Source of the DNA: Thiopseudomonas sp.
Lineage (GTDB): Bacteria > Pseudomonadota > Gammaproteobacteria > Pseudomonadales > Pseudomonadaceae
Assembly (NCBI GenBank): GCA_023228985.1
Contig: JALOAC010000010.1
Location: 1-64,000, forward strand
DNA length: 64,000 bases
Direction of reading: 5' to 3'
Numbering within the stretch: position 1 is the first letter of the stretch; the number at the start of each line of letters is the position of its first letter. Below, piece after piece: positions 1 to 7,455 of the stretch. The position numbers and the translations under genes are program-made. A model generated the notes under the pieces. The model saw nothing but the letters and a program-made list of their open reading frames with translations. It searched no databases and had not been told where the DNA came from.

Positions 1-150
1 ACAGAAAAAAACAGCCCGTGTCTGGGTGTGAAGGAAAGGTGTTTTTCTGGCAGTCTGCCTGTTCCTGTCTATACTTAACTCTATGCGCAGAATGACGGCT
101 AACATTTTCACGCTAGCCAATAAATAAAGCCAAGCAACAAGGAGGTTGCT

Positions 151-1152
151 ATGGATATACCAAGTCCATCGACAGAAAAACCCGCCCCAGAAGATCACGA
201 CAGCCCGTGGAAAGAGGCGTTAGAAGTATTTTTCCAGCCGTTTATGCGGTTGCTATACCCAGAGATCGCAGAACTAATTGACTGGCAGCAGCCGATAGAA
301 TTTCTGGATAAAGAGCTGCAGAAAATCACCGTGCAAGCCAAAAATACTCGGCGTTATGCCGACAAACTGGTTCGCGTCGCTTTTCTTAACGGCACTGAAC
401 AGTGGATATTGATTCACGTCGAGGTCCAAGGCCAACCAGAGAAAGACTTCGCCGAGCGCATGTTCATTTATTATTACCGCATCCGCGATCTGTATGCGCA
501 GCCGGTTATCAGCCTTGCAGTATTGACCGATACAAAGCCCAGCTTTCGGCCTGCACATTACGCTAGCGACATCGCAGGCTGCTCGATTCGGTTTGAGTTC
601 GCCACGGTCAAGCTGCTGGATTGGCGCGATAAAATAGATGAGCTACTTCATTCCGATAATCCGTTCGGGTTATTAGTCGCCGCGCAACTCACCGCTAAAC
701 TGATCAAAAACAGTCAGCACCGAGTGGATAATTTAATCAACTACTACCGATTAGCCATCAAGAAAAACCTTAGCCGCGAACATATCATGCGTTTAACGGT
801 CTTTCTAGAATGGATAGTCGCGCTACCCGAAACCATCACCCCGTATTACAATCAACAATTAGAACACCTCGAAGAGGAACAGAACATGAGCTACATTTCT
901 ATTATTGAACGTCAAGGGATTGAAAAAGGCATAGAGCAGGGTATTGAGCAGGGAGTTGCACAAGGCGTCGGCAAAGGCCGTTTGTCTACCCTGCAAAGCA
1001 CTTTGCAAAAGTTGTTAAAACTCAAATTTGGCGAGTCATCCAGCCACTACCAGCAGCGTATAGAACAAGCCCACGAAGATGAGCTTAACCTATGGACCGA
1101 ACGTGTCTTGTTTGCTGAAAACTTAGAAGCAGTATTTGCAACGCACGAATAA
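151..1152 (+). CDS. Rpn family PD-(D/E)XK nuclease / putative transposase with DUF4351-like tail
   Basis: A 333-residue protein resembling the Rpn (recombination-promoting nuclease) / Transposase_31 group. Residues about 20-230 hold the nuclease-like fold; the segment with IHVEVQGQ and then FAERMFIYYYRI (about 90-115) matches the family's conserved catalytic strand region. A Gly/Glu/Gln repeat follows (EKGIEQGIEQGVAQG, about 262-276), then a C-terminal piece like DUF4351 (LQKLLKLKFG to NLEAVF). The start is well supported by AAGGAGG seven bases before the ATG. Members of this family are chromosomal, often multicopy, and linked to RecA-independent recombination in E. coli. The gene stands alone, and no terminal inverted repeats of a transposon were seen. 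The family call is firm; a biological role here is not established. Confidence 0.85.
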   Translation: MDIPSPSTEKPAPEDHDSPWKEALEVFFQPFMRLLYPEIAELIDWQQPIEFLDKELQKITVQAKNTRRYADKLVRVAFLNGTEQWILIHVEVQGQPEKDFAERMFIYYYRIRDLYAQPVISLAVLTDTKPSFRPAHYASDIAGCSIRFEFATVKLLDWRDKIDELLHSDNPFGLLVAAQLTAKLIKNSQHRVDNLINYYRLAIKKNLSREHIMRLTVFLEWIVALPETITPYYNQQLEHLEEEQNMSYISIIERQGIEKGIEQGIEQGVAQGVGKGRLSTLQSTLQKLLKLKFGESSSHYQQRIEQAHEDELNLWTERVLFAENLEAVFATHE

Positions 1153-1411
1153 CACACGCTCGAGCATAAATGCCCACCCTACTGGCGCAAAACCTCAACC
1201 AAGGCACAGCCAAATGTGGGACCTGTCTTGGCAGGGAACCAAACTTAAGCCATAGCACGGATTTGAGGTTTTAGGTTTAACCCTGACTTGGGTGCACTTC
1301 CCATTCCCCGACAAGTCGGGTACCACAACAGCAAGGCTGCGCTACTTTATAGATCGCGCAAAAGTTGCGCTCCCACAGAGTATCTACGTTTTAAATTCGC
1401 ACTTAGGCTTC
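1153..1411. other. Intergenic region with repeat fragments
   Basis: Non-coding stretch between the Rpn gene and the nrdD control region. It holds a repeat fragment just after the stop codon (CGAGCATAAATGCCCAC at 1161-1177, also found at 8979-8995), a short hairpin CCCGAC-AA-GTCGGG at 1307-1320, and a REP hairpin at 1352-1377. The short open frames here have no family resemblance and no ribosome binding site, so I do not call genes in it. Confidence 0.6.
1352..1377. repeat. REP-type palindrome (Pseudomonas style)
   Basis: On the minus strand it reads TGTGGGAGCGCAACTTTTGC then GCGATC, the usual form of Pseudomonas intergenic REP sequences. The stem is GCGCAA/TTGCGC with a 3-base loop. Only this single copy was recognised in the window. 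Confidence 0.7.
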
Positions 1412-1425
1412 TTGATTGGGATCAA
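1412..1425 (+). promoter_or_regulatory. Anr/FNR box of nrdD
   Basis: TTGATTGGGATCAA is a perfect match to the FNR/Anr consensus TTGAT-N4-ATCAA. Its centre at 1418.5 lies 41.5 bases before a predicted start of transcription near 1460, given a -10-like TACTAT at 1448-1453. That is the class II activator position. It fits oxygen-controlled expression of the anaerobic ribonucleotide reductase. Confidence 0.75.
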
Positions 1426-1452
1426 TTTACTTTCCCGCACAACTCTCTACTA

Positions 1453-1500
1453 TCACCACATCTTGTGCCATCAAAGCACAACAAACACAACATACAGTGC
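1453..1500 (+). promoter_or_regulatory. Tandem NrdR-box-like pair before nrdD
   Basis: Two 16-base sites, TCACCACATCTTGTGC (1453-1468) and ACACAACATACAGTGC (1485-1500), each match about 12 of 16 positions of the gammaproteobacterial NrdR box as I recall it (acaCaAtATcTwGtgt-like). The first keeps all strongly conserved positions; the second is weaker. They start 32 bases apart, three helical turns, which is the usual arrangement of paired NrdR boxes. They overlap the predicted transcription start and leader, as expected for a repressor. Inferred, not tested. Confidence 0.5.
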
Positions 1501-1511
1501 AGAGACCTTTC

Positions 1512-3515
1512 ATGAATGCCATTCAAATGATGTTAAAAGTGAGCAAAAGAGACGGCGCCACGCATCCGTTTAATGCTGAAAAAATCGAGCGTGCCATTAT
1601 CGCCGCCGCACAAGCCACGCAAGAATTTTCTACTCAAGACGCCACCGCGCTCTGTCAACACGTCATCGACCAACTCCCCCAACAAGGCACACTCGATATT
1701 GAACACATTCAAGACGCGGTAGAAATGACGCTGATGCAGGCCGGTTATTACCACACCGCCCGCGCCTACATTGTCTATCGCGAAAAACATCAACGTCTGC
1801 GCCGTGACAAGCAAGATTTGGTTGAAGTGGCGTCCTCCATGAACGAGTACCTAGACCAAGAAGACTGGCGCGTTAAAGCCAACGCTAATCAAGGCTACTC
1901 TCTGGGCGGCCTGATTCTCAATGTGTCCGGCAAGGTCACCGCCAACTACTGGCTTAACGAAGTCTACAGTCCTGAAATTGGCACCGCGCATCGCAATGCT
2001 GACTTACACATTCATGATCTGGATATGCTCGCCGGCTACTGCGCTGGCTGGTCATTACGTACCCTATTAACCGAAGGGTTTAACGGTATCCCTGGGCGTG
2101 TTGAGGCCGGCCCACCCAAGCATCTCAGTAGCGCCATGGGGCAGATGGTGAACTTTCTGGGTACGCTGCAAAATGAGTGGGCCGGAGCCCAGGCCTTTAG
2201 TTCCTTTGATACCTATCTGGCTCCTTACGTACGCAAAGATAACCTGAGCTACAAGCAAGTACGCCAAAGCATGCAGGAATTTATCTACAATCTCAACGTG
2301 CCCTCACGCTGGGGCACACAAACGCCCTTTACCAACCTGACCTTTGACTGGGTTTGCCCTGAAGACCTGCGTGAACAAATCCCCTACATTGGCGGCGAAG
2401 AAATGCCCTTCAGTTACGGCGATTTGCAAACGGAAATGGACTTGATCAACCGCGCCTATATCGATGTCATGCAAGCCGGTGATGGCCTAGGGCGCGTATT
2501 CACCTTCCCCATTCCCACCTACAACATCACCAAAGACTTTCCGTGGGACAGTGAAAACGCCGACCGACTCTTTGCCATGACCGCACGCTATGGCCTGCCC
2601 TATTTCCAAAACTTTATTAACTCCGACATGGAGCCCAACCAAGTGCGCTCCATGTGCTGCCGCTTACAACTGGATGTGCGCGAGCTACTCAAACGTGGCG
2701 GCGGGCTCTTTGGCTCAGCCGAACAAACCGGCTCTCTCGGCGTCGTGACCCTTAACTGTGCGCGACTGGGTTATTTGTATCGTGGTGATTCGGCTGGACT
2801 CTACCAGCGCATGGATGAACTGCTGGACATGGCCAAGCAAAGCTTAGAAGTTAAACGAAAAGTGATTCAACAACACATGGATGCCGGACTCTACCCCTAC
2901 ACCAAGCGTTATCTGGGCACGCTGCGTAATCACTTCTCCACCATTGGCGTGAATGGACTACATGAAATGCTGCGCAATCTCACCAATGATCAAGAAGGCA
3001 TGCACACCCCAGCTGGACGCGCACAGGCCATCGAATTGCTCGATCATATCCGCGCACGCCTAGTGGAATTTCAAGAACAAACCGGCAACCTGTACAACCT
3101 CGAAGCCACCCCAGCCGAAGGCACCACCTACCGTTTTGCTAAAGAAGATCAAAAACGTTTTCCAGATATTCTCCAGGCTGGCAGCCAGGATGCGCCCTAC
3201 TACACCAACTCATCCCAACTGCCAGTGGGCTTTACCGCAGACGCCTTTGAAGCGCTGGAGCTGCAAGATGAACTGCAATGCAAATACACCGGCGGCACCG
3301 TGCTGCATCTGTATATGAACGAACACATCTCATCGGTGAAAGCCTGTAAAACCCTAGTGCATACCGCACTGAGCCGCTTCCGCCTGCCCTACATCACCAT
3401 CACACCCACCTTCTCGATCTGCCCCAAGCACGGCTATCTAGCTGGCGAGCATGAATTCTGCCCGCAGTGTGATGCCTTGCTAAAAGCAGAGTTGGAGCAA
3501 GAGGCGGCGAGCTAA
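1512..3515 (+). CDS. nrdD: Anaerobic ribonucleoside-triphosphate reductase, large catalytic part (class III)
   Basis: Reduces ribonucleoside triphosphates to deoxy forms without oxygen, using a glycyl radical made by NrdG. A longer frame opens at 1416, but the ATG at 1512 gives the expected N terminus (MNAIQMMLKVSKRDG) and leaves the promoter outside the gene; length 667 residues. An ATP cone occupies about 8-95, followed by the NRDD barrel. The C terminus has the zinc-knuckle segment ICPKHGYLAGEHEFCPQC (Cys 637, 650, 653) and then stops. In ordinary full-length NrdD a glycyl-radical loop (R-V-x-G-Y) follows this knuckle within the same chain; here it is missing and is found in the next small gene. 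The reductase therefore presumably works as a two-piece enzyme. Confidence 0.93.
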   Translation: MNAIQMMLKVSKRDGATHPFNAEKIERAIIAAAQATQEFSTQDATALCQHVIDQLPQQGTLDIEHIQDAVEMTLMQAGYYHTARAYIVYREKHQRLRRDKQDLVEVASSMNEYLDQEDWRVKANANQGYSLGGLILNVSGKVTANYWLNEVYSPEIGTAHRNADLHIHDLDMLAGYCAGWSLRTLLTEGFNGIPGRVEAGPPKHLSSAMGQMVNFLGTLQNEWAGAQAFSSFDTYLAPYVRKDNLSYKQVRQSMQEFIYNLNVPSRWGTQTPFTNLTFDWVCPEDLREQIPYIGGEEMPFSYGDLQTEMDLINRAYIDVMQAGDGLGRVFTFPIPTYNITKDFPWDSENADRLFAMTARYGLPYFQNFINSDMEPNQVRSMCCRLQLDVRELLKRGGGLFGSAEQTGSLGVVTLNCARLGYLYRGDSAGLYQRMDELLDMAKQSLEVKRKVIQQHMDAGLYPYTKRYLGTLRNHFSTIGVNGLHEMLRNLTNDQEGMHTPAGRAQAIELLDHIRARLVEFQEQTGNLYNLEATPAEGTTYRFAKEDQKRFPDILQAGSQDAPYYTNSSQLPVGFTADAFEALELQDELQCKYTGGTVLHLYMNEHISSVKACKTLVHTALSRFRLPYITITPTFSICPKHGYLAGEHEFCPQCDALLKAELEQEAAS

Positions 3516-3570
3516 TCACCGCGGCACAAGTATTAGCAAAAATGTGAAAGCAATGCGGACTTTTTACAGG

Positions 3571-3640
3571 TGCTGGGCTTGCGTAATGCAAACCTTGTGT
3601 CGCCATGGATGTACTCGCGGCGTATTTGCGTTACTCAAAC
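3571..3640 (+). repeat. Degenerate copy of the palindromic repeat seen between cysD and cysNC
   Basis: Outer arms GTAATGCAAA (3583-3592) and TTTGCGTTAC (3625-3634) are complementary except for one G-T type mismatch. Between them lie CGCCATGGATG and TACTCGCGGCG, which resemble parts of the core of the 38.7-39.1 kb repeats. The middle of the core appears lost between its two GGATG words. Assignment to the same family is by eye. Confidence 0.45.
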
Positions 3641-3707
3641 CCCAAAACCCACAACCAATCCGTATCCCAACACTACAAACACAAAACCAACCCAAGAGGA
3701 AACACCC

Positions 3708-3860
3708 ATGCAAAACCAACCCCTCCCCCAAGAACGTCGTCAACGCTGTGAAGTCTGGACCCGTGTGATGGGCTATCACCGCCCCGTCAGCGCCTTTAAC
3801 AAAGGCAAGCAGTCTGAGCACCGCGAACGCCAGCATTTTACCGAAAGCGCCAGCCGCTAA
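3708..3860 (+). CDS. Stand-alone glycyl-radical peptide of class III ribonucleotide reductase
   Basis: A 50-residue protein starting at an ATG preceded by a good Shine-Dalgarno sequence (AAGAGGA, seven bases upstream). The segment RCEVWTRVMGYHRPV followed by FNKGKQSEHRER is what normally ends full-length NrdD chains that carry the CPxHGYLxGEH knuckle. Gly22 in RVMGY would carry the radical and Cys14 could complete the zinc site. It lies 192 bases after the nrdD stop and 2 bases before nrdG, so it sits between the enzyme and its activase. Because it has its own start site and a clean frame, I read it as a real subunit, not debris of a frameshift. The parallel I know is YfiD (GrcA), a spare glycyl domain for pyruvate formate-lyase. 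Complementation of NrdD is inferred. Confidence 0.85.
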   Translation: MQNQPLPQERRQRCEVWTRVMGYHRPVSAFNKGKQSEHRERQHFTESASR

Positions 3861-3862
3861 TC

Positions 3863-4567
3863 GTGACGCGCACTGACTTAATCCGTGTTGGGGGGCTCGT
3901 CCCCCTGACCACCATCGACTACCCCGACCATCTTTCCTGCGTGCTGTTTTGCCAAGGCTGCGCATGGCGTTGTCACTACTGCCACAATCCTGATTTGATC
4001 CCACCCACAGGCGCAGACAGCATCGCTTGGTCAGAGGTACTGGAATTTCTGCAGCGTCGCCAAGGCTTACTGCAAGCCGTCGTTTTTAGCGGGGGCGAAG
4101 CCACCTTACAGCCGCACTTAGCTCAAGCTATGCAACAGGTCGCAGATTTAGGTTTCAAAATAGGTTTGCACACCGCCGGCATCAAACCCAGCGCTTTGGC
4201 GCAAGCATTGCCTTGGTGCGACTGGATCGGCTTTGATGTAAAAGCGCCCCAAGGTGCGGTGGATTCCATCACTCAGGTAATCGGCAGTGATGCCGCCAAC
4301 TGGGACAGCTTAAGACTGCTACTCGACAGCGGCGTGGACTATGAGTGTCGCACCACGGTGCATTGGGATCTGCTCAACCCAGAGCAACTCAAGCTACTCG
4401 CCGCACAACTGGCCGCTATGGGTGTTCCGCGCTGGGTGATTCAAATCGCCCGTGAGGGTAACCTGCTCAATCCACAACTAGCAGCAAATCAGCAGCCGCG
4501 TGAATTAGAGCAACTATGGCAAACCCTTGGCTCAAGCTTCGCTGAGTTTGCCGTACGCGAGCATTAA
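3863..4567 (+). CDS. nrdG: Anaerobic ribonucleotide reductase activating protein (radical SAM)
   Basis: Radical-SAM activase that makes the glycyl radical on NrdD. The cluster motif CAWRCHYC (CxxxCxxC) binds the 4Fe-4S centre, and VVFSGGEATLQ is the SAM-binding GGE motif. Length 234 residues, as usual for the pseudomonad type. The start is a GTG two bases after the stop of the glycyl peptide gene, so translation is probably coupled; no strong ribosome binding site is visible. Its immediate neighbour carries the target glycine, which supports a shared operon nrdD - glycyl peptide - nrdG. The gene ends about 30 bases from the convergent radA stop. Confidence 0.93.
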   Translation: MTRTDLIRVGGLVPLTTIDYPDHLSCVLFCQGCAWRCHYCHNPDLIPPTGADSIAWSEVLEFLQRRQGLLQAVVFSGGEATLQPHLAQAMQQVADLGFKIGLHTAGIKPSALAQALPWCDWIGFDVKAPQGAVDSITQVIGSDAANWDSLRLLLDSGVDYECRTTVHWDLLNPEQLKLLAAQLAAMGVPRWVIQIAREGNLLNPQLAANQQPRELEQLWQTLGSSFAEFAVREH

Positions 4568-4597
4568 CACCCGTCGCACCCCGTTGAACAAAAAACA

Positions 4598-5965
4598 TCA
4601 ATCCACAAAGAACGCTTCTAATGCTTGCTCTAGTCGCTCGACCGCTACTACTTCCATGCCGGGGGGTGCCTGCTTAGGAGCATTTGCTTTAGGAATGACC
4701 GCGCGTTTAAATCCATGCTTGGCGGCTTCTTTAAGTCGCTCTTGGCCGCTAGGTACTGGACGGATTTCGCCCGACAGACCAATTTCACCAAACACTAACA
4801 AATCATGCGGCAATGCTTTATTACGCAAACTCGAGATGATAGCCGCCATTAACGCCAAATCTGAGGCTGTTTCCAACACTTTAACGCCACCGACTACGTT
4901 CAAGAAAACATCCTGATCGTAGCTAGCAATACCACCATGACGGTGCAGTACTGCCAGCAGCATCGCGAGGCGGTTATAATCCAACCCCAGCGTCACGCGC
5001 CTTGGATTCGCTAGATGGCTGGTATCAACAAGCGCCTGCACCTCTACCAGCATAGGCCGTGAGCCTTCCCAAGTCGCCATCACCACACTGCCGGGCACTG
5101 CTGTTTGCGCACGGTTAAGAAAAATAGCCGAGGGGTTCGAGACTTCTTTTAAGCCGCGATCGGTCATACCAAAAACGCCCAATTCGTTAACTGCACCAAA
5201 GCGATTTTTAACCGCACGCAGCATACGCAAACGGCCATCCGCTTCGCCCTCAAAATACAGCACGGTATCCACCATGTGCTCCAGCACCCGCGGTCCAGCT
5301 AATGAGCCTTCTTTGGTGACATGACCGACCAGAAAAATAGCCGTATTGTTTTGTTTAGCATAACGCACCAACAGTGCCGCGCTTTCGCGCACTTGCGCCA
5401 CACCACCGGGTGCTGATGCAAGCTGCTCGGTAAAAATAGTTTGGATAGAGTCAATCACCATGACCTTGGGACGTTCACGGCTAGCCACGGCAAGAATGCT
5501 TTCGATGCAGGTTTCTGTCATCACCTTCAGCTTATCCAAAGGCAACTCCAAACGCCGACCACGCATGGCGACCTGCTGCTGCGACTCTTCGCCTGTTACA
5601 TAGAGTGCGGGGATATGCTCCGCGATATTGCAGAGAGTTTGCAGCAAGATAGTGGACTTACCAATGCCGGGATCGCCACCAATAAGTATGACAGAACCAT
5701 CCACCAAGCCACCACCGAGTACGCGGTCAAGTTCTTGGGAACGAGTAGAAAATCGGGGGATTTCTTCAACGCTGACTTGCGCGAGAGTTTTGAGTGCTAC
5801 CTGCTCACCTGTCCAGCCACTACGGGTGTTTTTACTTGGACTGGGGGTCTCTATGAGCGTTTCTAAGAGCGTGTTCCATGCTCCACAGTCTGGGCACTGG
5901 CCTGCCCATTTTGGCTGGGTTGCACCACAATCGGTGCAACCATACATCCGTTTAGCTTTAGCCAT
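4598..5965 (-). CDS. radA: DNA repair protein RadA
   Basis: RecA-like branch-migration ATPase acting in recombinational repair. The 455 residues match the usual length. A C4 zinc finger lies at the N terminus (CTDCGATQPKW then CPDC), followed by the Walker A segment GGDPGIGKST (about 95-104), the RadA-specific KNRFGAVNELGVF motif (about 255-267), and a Lon-protease-like C-terminal domain. The start has a G-rich ribosome binding site (GGGGGG) upstream. It is convergent with nrdG and lies about 100 bases downstream of the small Cys-tailed gene on the same strand. Confidence 0.97.
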   Translation of the reverse strand: MAKAKRMYGCTDCGATQPKWAGQCPDCGAWNTLLETLIETPSPSKNTRSGWTGEQVALKTLAQVSVEEIPRFSTRSQELDRVLGGGLVDGSVILIGGDPGIGKSTILLQTLCNIAEHIPALYVTGEESQQQVAMRGRRLELPLDKLKVMTETCIESILAVASRERPKVMVIDSIQTIFTEQLASAPGGVAQVRESAALLVRYAKQNNTAIFLVGHVTKEGSLAGPRVLEHMVDTVLYFEGEADGRLRMLRAVKNRFGAVNELGVFGMTDRGLKEVSNPSAIFLNRAQTAVPGSVVMATWEGSRPMLVEVQALVDTSHLANPRRVTLGLDYNRLAMLLAVLHRHGGIASYDQDVFLNVVGGVKVLETASDLALMAAIISSLRNKALPHDLLVFGEIGLSGEIRPVPSGQERLKEAAKHGFKRAVIPKANAPKQAPPGMEVVAVERLEQALEAFFVD

Positions 5966-6065
5966 TTATACCCCCCTGCAAACAAACCAATAAAGCTAGG
6001 CAGTATAGAAAGCCAAAGACGCAGCCGCAAGGAAGGGAATCATTCCATAGATAAAAGCAGCTCGA

Positions 6066-6317
6066 TTAATGCCCGCTGCCGCCACAACCGCCACAGCAGC
6101 TGGAAGCTGCTGGCTTGTTTAGCTCACCCAGGAGTTGCTCACGCAACTGAGAATATTCTTGCTGAGCTTGCGCATCAGCACCTGACTGAATCTGAGTGTC
6201 TAACTGCGCGTAGCGCTGCGCTTTTTGCGCAAAAGAACTGTCGGCCATACTACGGTTAAGTAGCTTATCTGCCAGTTCTGGGTTGTCACGTAATAATGGA
6301 TGATTTTCAACATTCAT
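6066..6317 (-). CDS. Small YdcH-like protein with Cys/Gly-rich tail
   Basis: An 83-residue acidic helical protein. The part FAQKAQRYAQLDTQI (about 29-43) resembles the YdcH/DUF465 pattern of small proteins, and I offer that as a weak family assignment. The striking feature is the end, SCCGGCGGSGH, with three cysteines and a terminal histidine that could bind a metal or cofactor. The start is supported by GGAG nine bases before the ATG. It lies between radA and fklB on the same strand, and an Anr-box-like palindrome lies about 145 bases upstream. The function is unknown. Confidence 0.75.
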   Translation of the reverse strand: MNVENHPLLRDNPELADKLLNRSMADSSFAQKAQRYAQLDTQIQSGADAQAQQEYSQLREQLLGELNKPAASSCCGGCGGSGH

Positions 6318-6366
6318 AGCTGCATGCTCCAGTTATTCGAAAATAATACTACATAGAGCACTAAGA

Positions 6367-6398
6367 CAATCGACCAGCCAAACTGCACTGGTCGATTG
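6367..6398. repeat. Perfect inverted repeat between fklB and the Cys-tailed gene
   Basis: CAATCGACCAG (6367-6377) and CTGGTCGATTG (6388-6398) form an 11-bp perfect stem with a 10-base loop. On the minus strand only ATTGTCTTAG follows it, so the U-tract is poor. It may be a weak terminator for fklB or a stem in the leader of the downstream gene. Confidence 0.5.
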
Positions 6399-6455
6399 CT
6401 CAGCTTCCGCCCTAATACTCGCAAGTAGCCTAAGCTTTCAGGCAGAAAAACACCC

Positions 6456-6469
6456 TTGATGCTGATCAA
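6456..6469. promoter_or_regulatory. Possible Anr/FNR box
   Basis: TTGATGCTGATCAA matches TTGAT-N4-ATCAA exactly. It lies 15 bases past the fklB stop and upstream of the Cys-tailed gene. No convincing -10 hexamer was found at the expected distance, and the palindrome could instead be the stem of a hairpin after fklB. Confidence 0.35.
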
Positions 6470-6483
6470 GCAAAAAAAACAGA

Positions 6484-7104
6484 TCAGCTTAATACATCTA
6501 GCAATTCAACATCGAAAATCAATGTGCTGTGCGCCGGAATACTGCCTACACCCTGCGCGCCATAAGCCAATTCGCTCGGCACATACAAACGCCACTTACT
6601 ACCCGCCTTCATTAACTGAAGCGCCTCTGTCCAACCAGCAATAACGCCGGAAACAGGGAATTCAGCGGGCTGACCACGCTGGTATGAGCTATCAAAAACA
6701 GAACCGTCTATTAAAGTGCCGTGGTAGTGCGTGCGCACGTTAGATTCACGAGTAGGTTGAGCACCTTCTCCCTCTGTCAGCACTTCATATTGCAATCCCG
6801 ACTCAAGAGTAATAACTCCCTCTTTTTTTGCGTTTTCAGCTAAAAACTCAAGCCCCACGGATGCTGCCTGCTCGGCCTTGATTGCGGCCTCAGCTTCCAT
6901 TTGTTCGCGAATCACCGTGAAGCTTGCATTTAGCTCTTCCGGTGTAACAAGACTTGGCTCGGCATTAAAGCCTGCACGCAAACCTTCCATTACCGCCTCA
7001 ATATCAGTATTTGGCGGTGGATTTTGGCGTAACTGATCACCCATTTGGCGGCCAATACCGTAACTTACTCGTGCTTCGTCAGTGGTTAGATTTAGTTTAG
7101 ACAC
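6484..7104 (-). CDS. fklB: FKBP-type peptidyl-prolyl cis-trans isomerase
   Basis: Catalyses proline isomerisation in folding proteins. The N-terminal half (about 1-90) is the FKBP_N dimerisation domain (SYGIGRQMGDQL); the C-terminal half (about 95-206) is the FKBP domain with YHGTLIDGSVFDSS and ELAYGAQGVGSIP. No signal peptide is seen, which fits cytoplasmic FklB rather than FkpA. Two in-frame GTG codons compete: 7110 lies directly on the Shine-Dalgarno GAGG, while GTG 7104 has proper spacing and gives MSKLNLTTDE, so I choose 7104 (206 residues). Confidence 0.93.
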   Translation of the reverse strand: MSKLNLTTDEARVSYGIGRQMGDQLRQNPPPNTDIEAVMEGLRAGFNAEPSLVTPEELNASFTVIREQMEAEAAIKAEQAASVGLEFLAENAKKEGVITLESGLQYEVLTEGEGAQPTRESNVRTHYHGTLIDGSVFDSSYQRGQPAEFPVSGVIAGWTEALQLMKAGSKWRLYVPSELAYGAQGVGSIPAHSTLIFDVELLDVLS

Positions 7105-7110
7105 GCTCAC

Positions 7111-7455
7111 CTCGTTTAATGTTAGTCAATTTATGGGAATACTCTATGTACAGTAATAAATCCGTCACATCCCCAATCCCGCGCAATGCTAACAGATAAG
7201 CCGGTTATTTTGTTTGCAAACCCTGCAATAGAACGCACTCACTACGCCTAAACTTCAAAATCTCTAAATGAAAACATAATGTGCTACGGGTTGCTTATAC
7301 CCACAACCCCAAGAATTACTTACCCCCTACCCAATAGTAGTGCTTGTACTTAATTCGTTAGCTTTGTTAAGATTTCGTGTTGAATTTCTGGGTATTTTTT
7401 ACACGCCCCTAATTTCTACCGACTTACCTATTTAGTTAAAACTTGGAGACGCACA
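7111..7455 (+). promoter_or_regulatory. Divergent fklB/mdh intergenic region with mdh promoter
   Basis: A 345-base non-coding gap. A plausible sigma-70 promoter for mdh is TTGTAC (7344-7349), an 18-base spacer, and TAAGAT (7368-7373), placing the transcript start near 7380. GGAG precedes the mdh ATG by about eight bases. I see no other element and no small gene here. Confidence 0.5.

Noticed and set aside
1288..1573. Short plus-strand frames upstream of nrdD
   Set aside because: They run through the REP, the Anr box and the NrdR-like sites and show no conserved protein features.
3486..3710. Frameshift or stop-codon error separating nrdD from its glycyl loop
   Set aside because: The two parts are 192 bases apart with repeat sequence between, and the second part has a well-placed Shine-Dalgarno sequence and ATG; a single-base error cannot join them. 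An evolutionary split is still possible.
3564..4004. 146-codon minus-strand frame over the glycyl peptide and nrdG
   Set aside because: The plus-strand products are recognisable NrdD and NrdG parts; the antisense frame has no motif.
5441..5866. 141-codon plus-strand frame inside radA
   Set aside because: Antisense to the RadA ATPase core; no supporting features.
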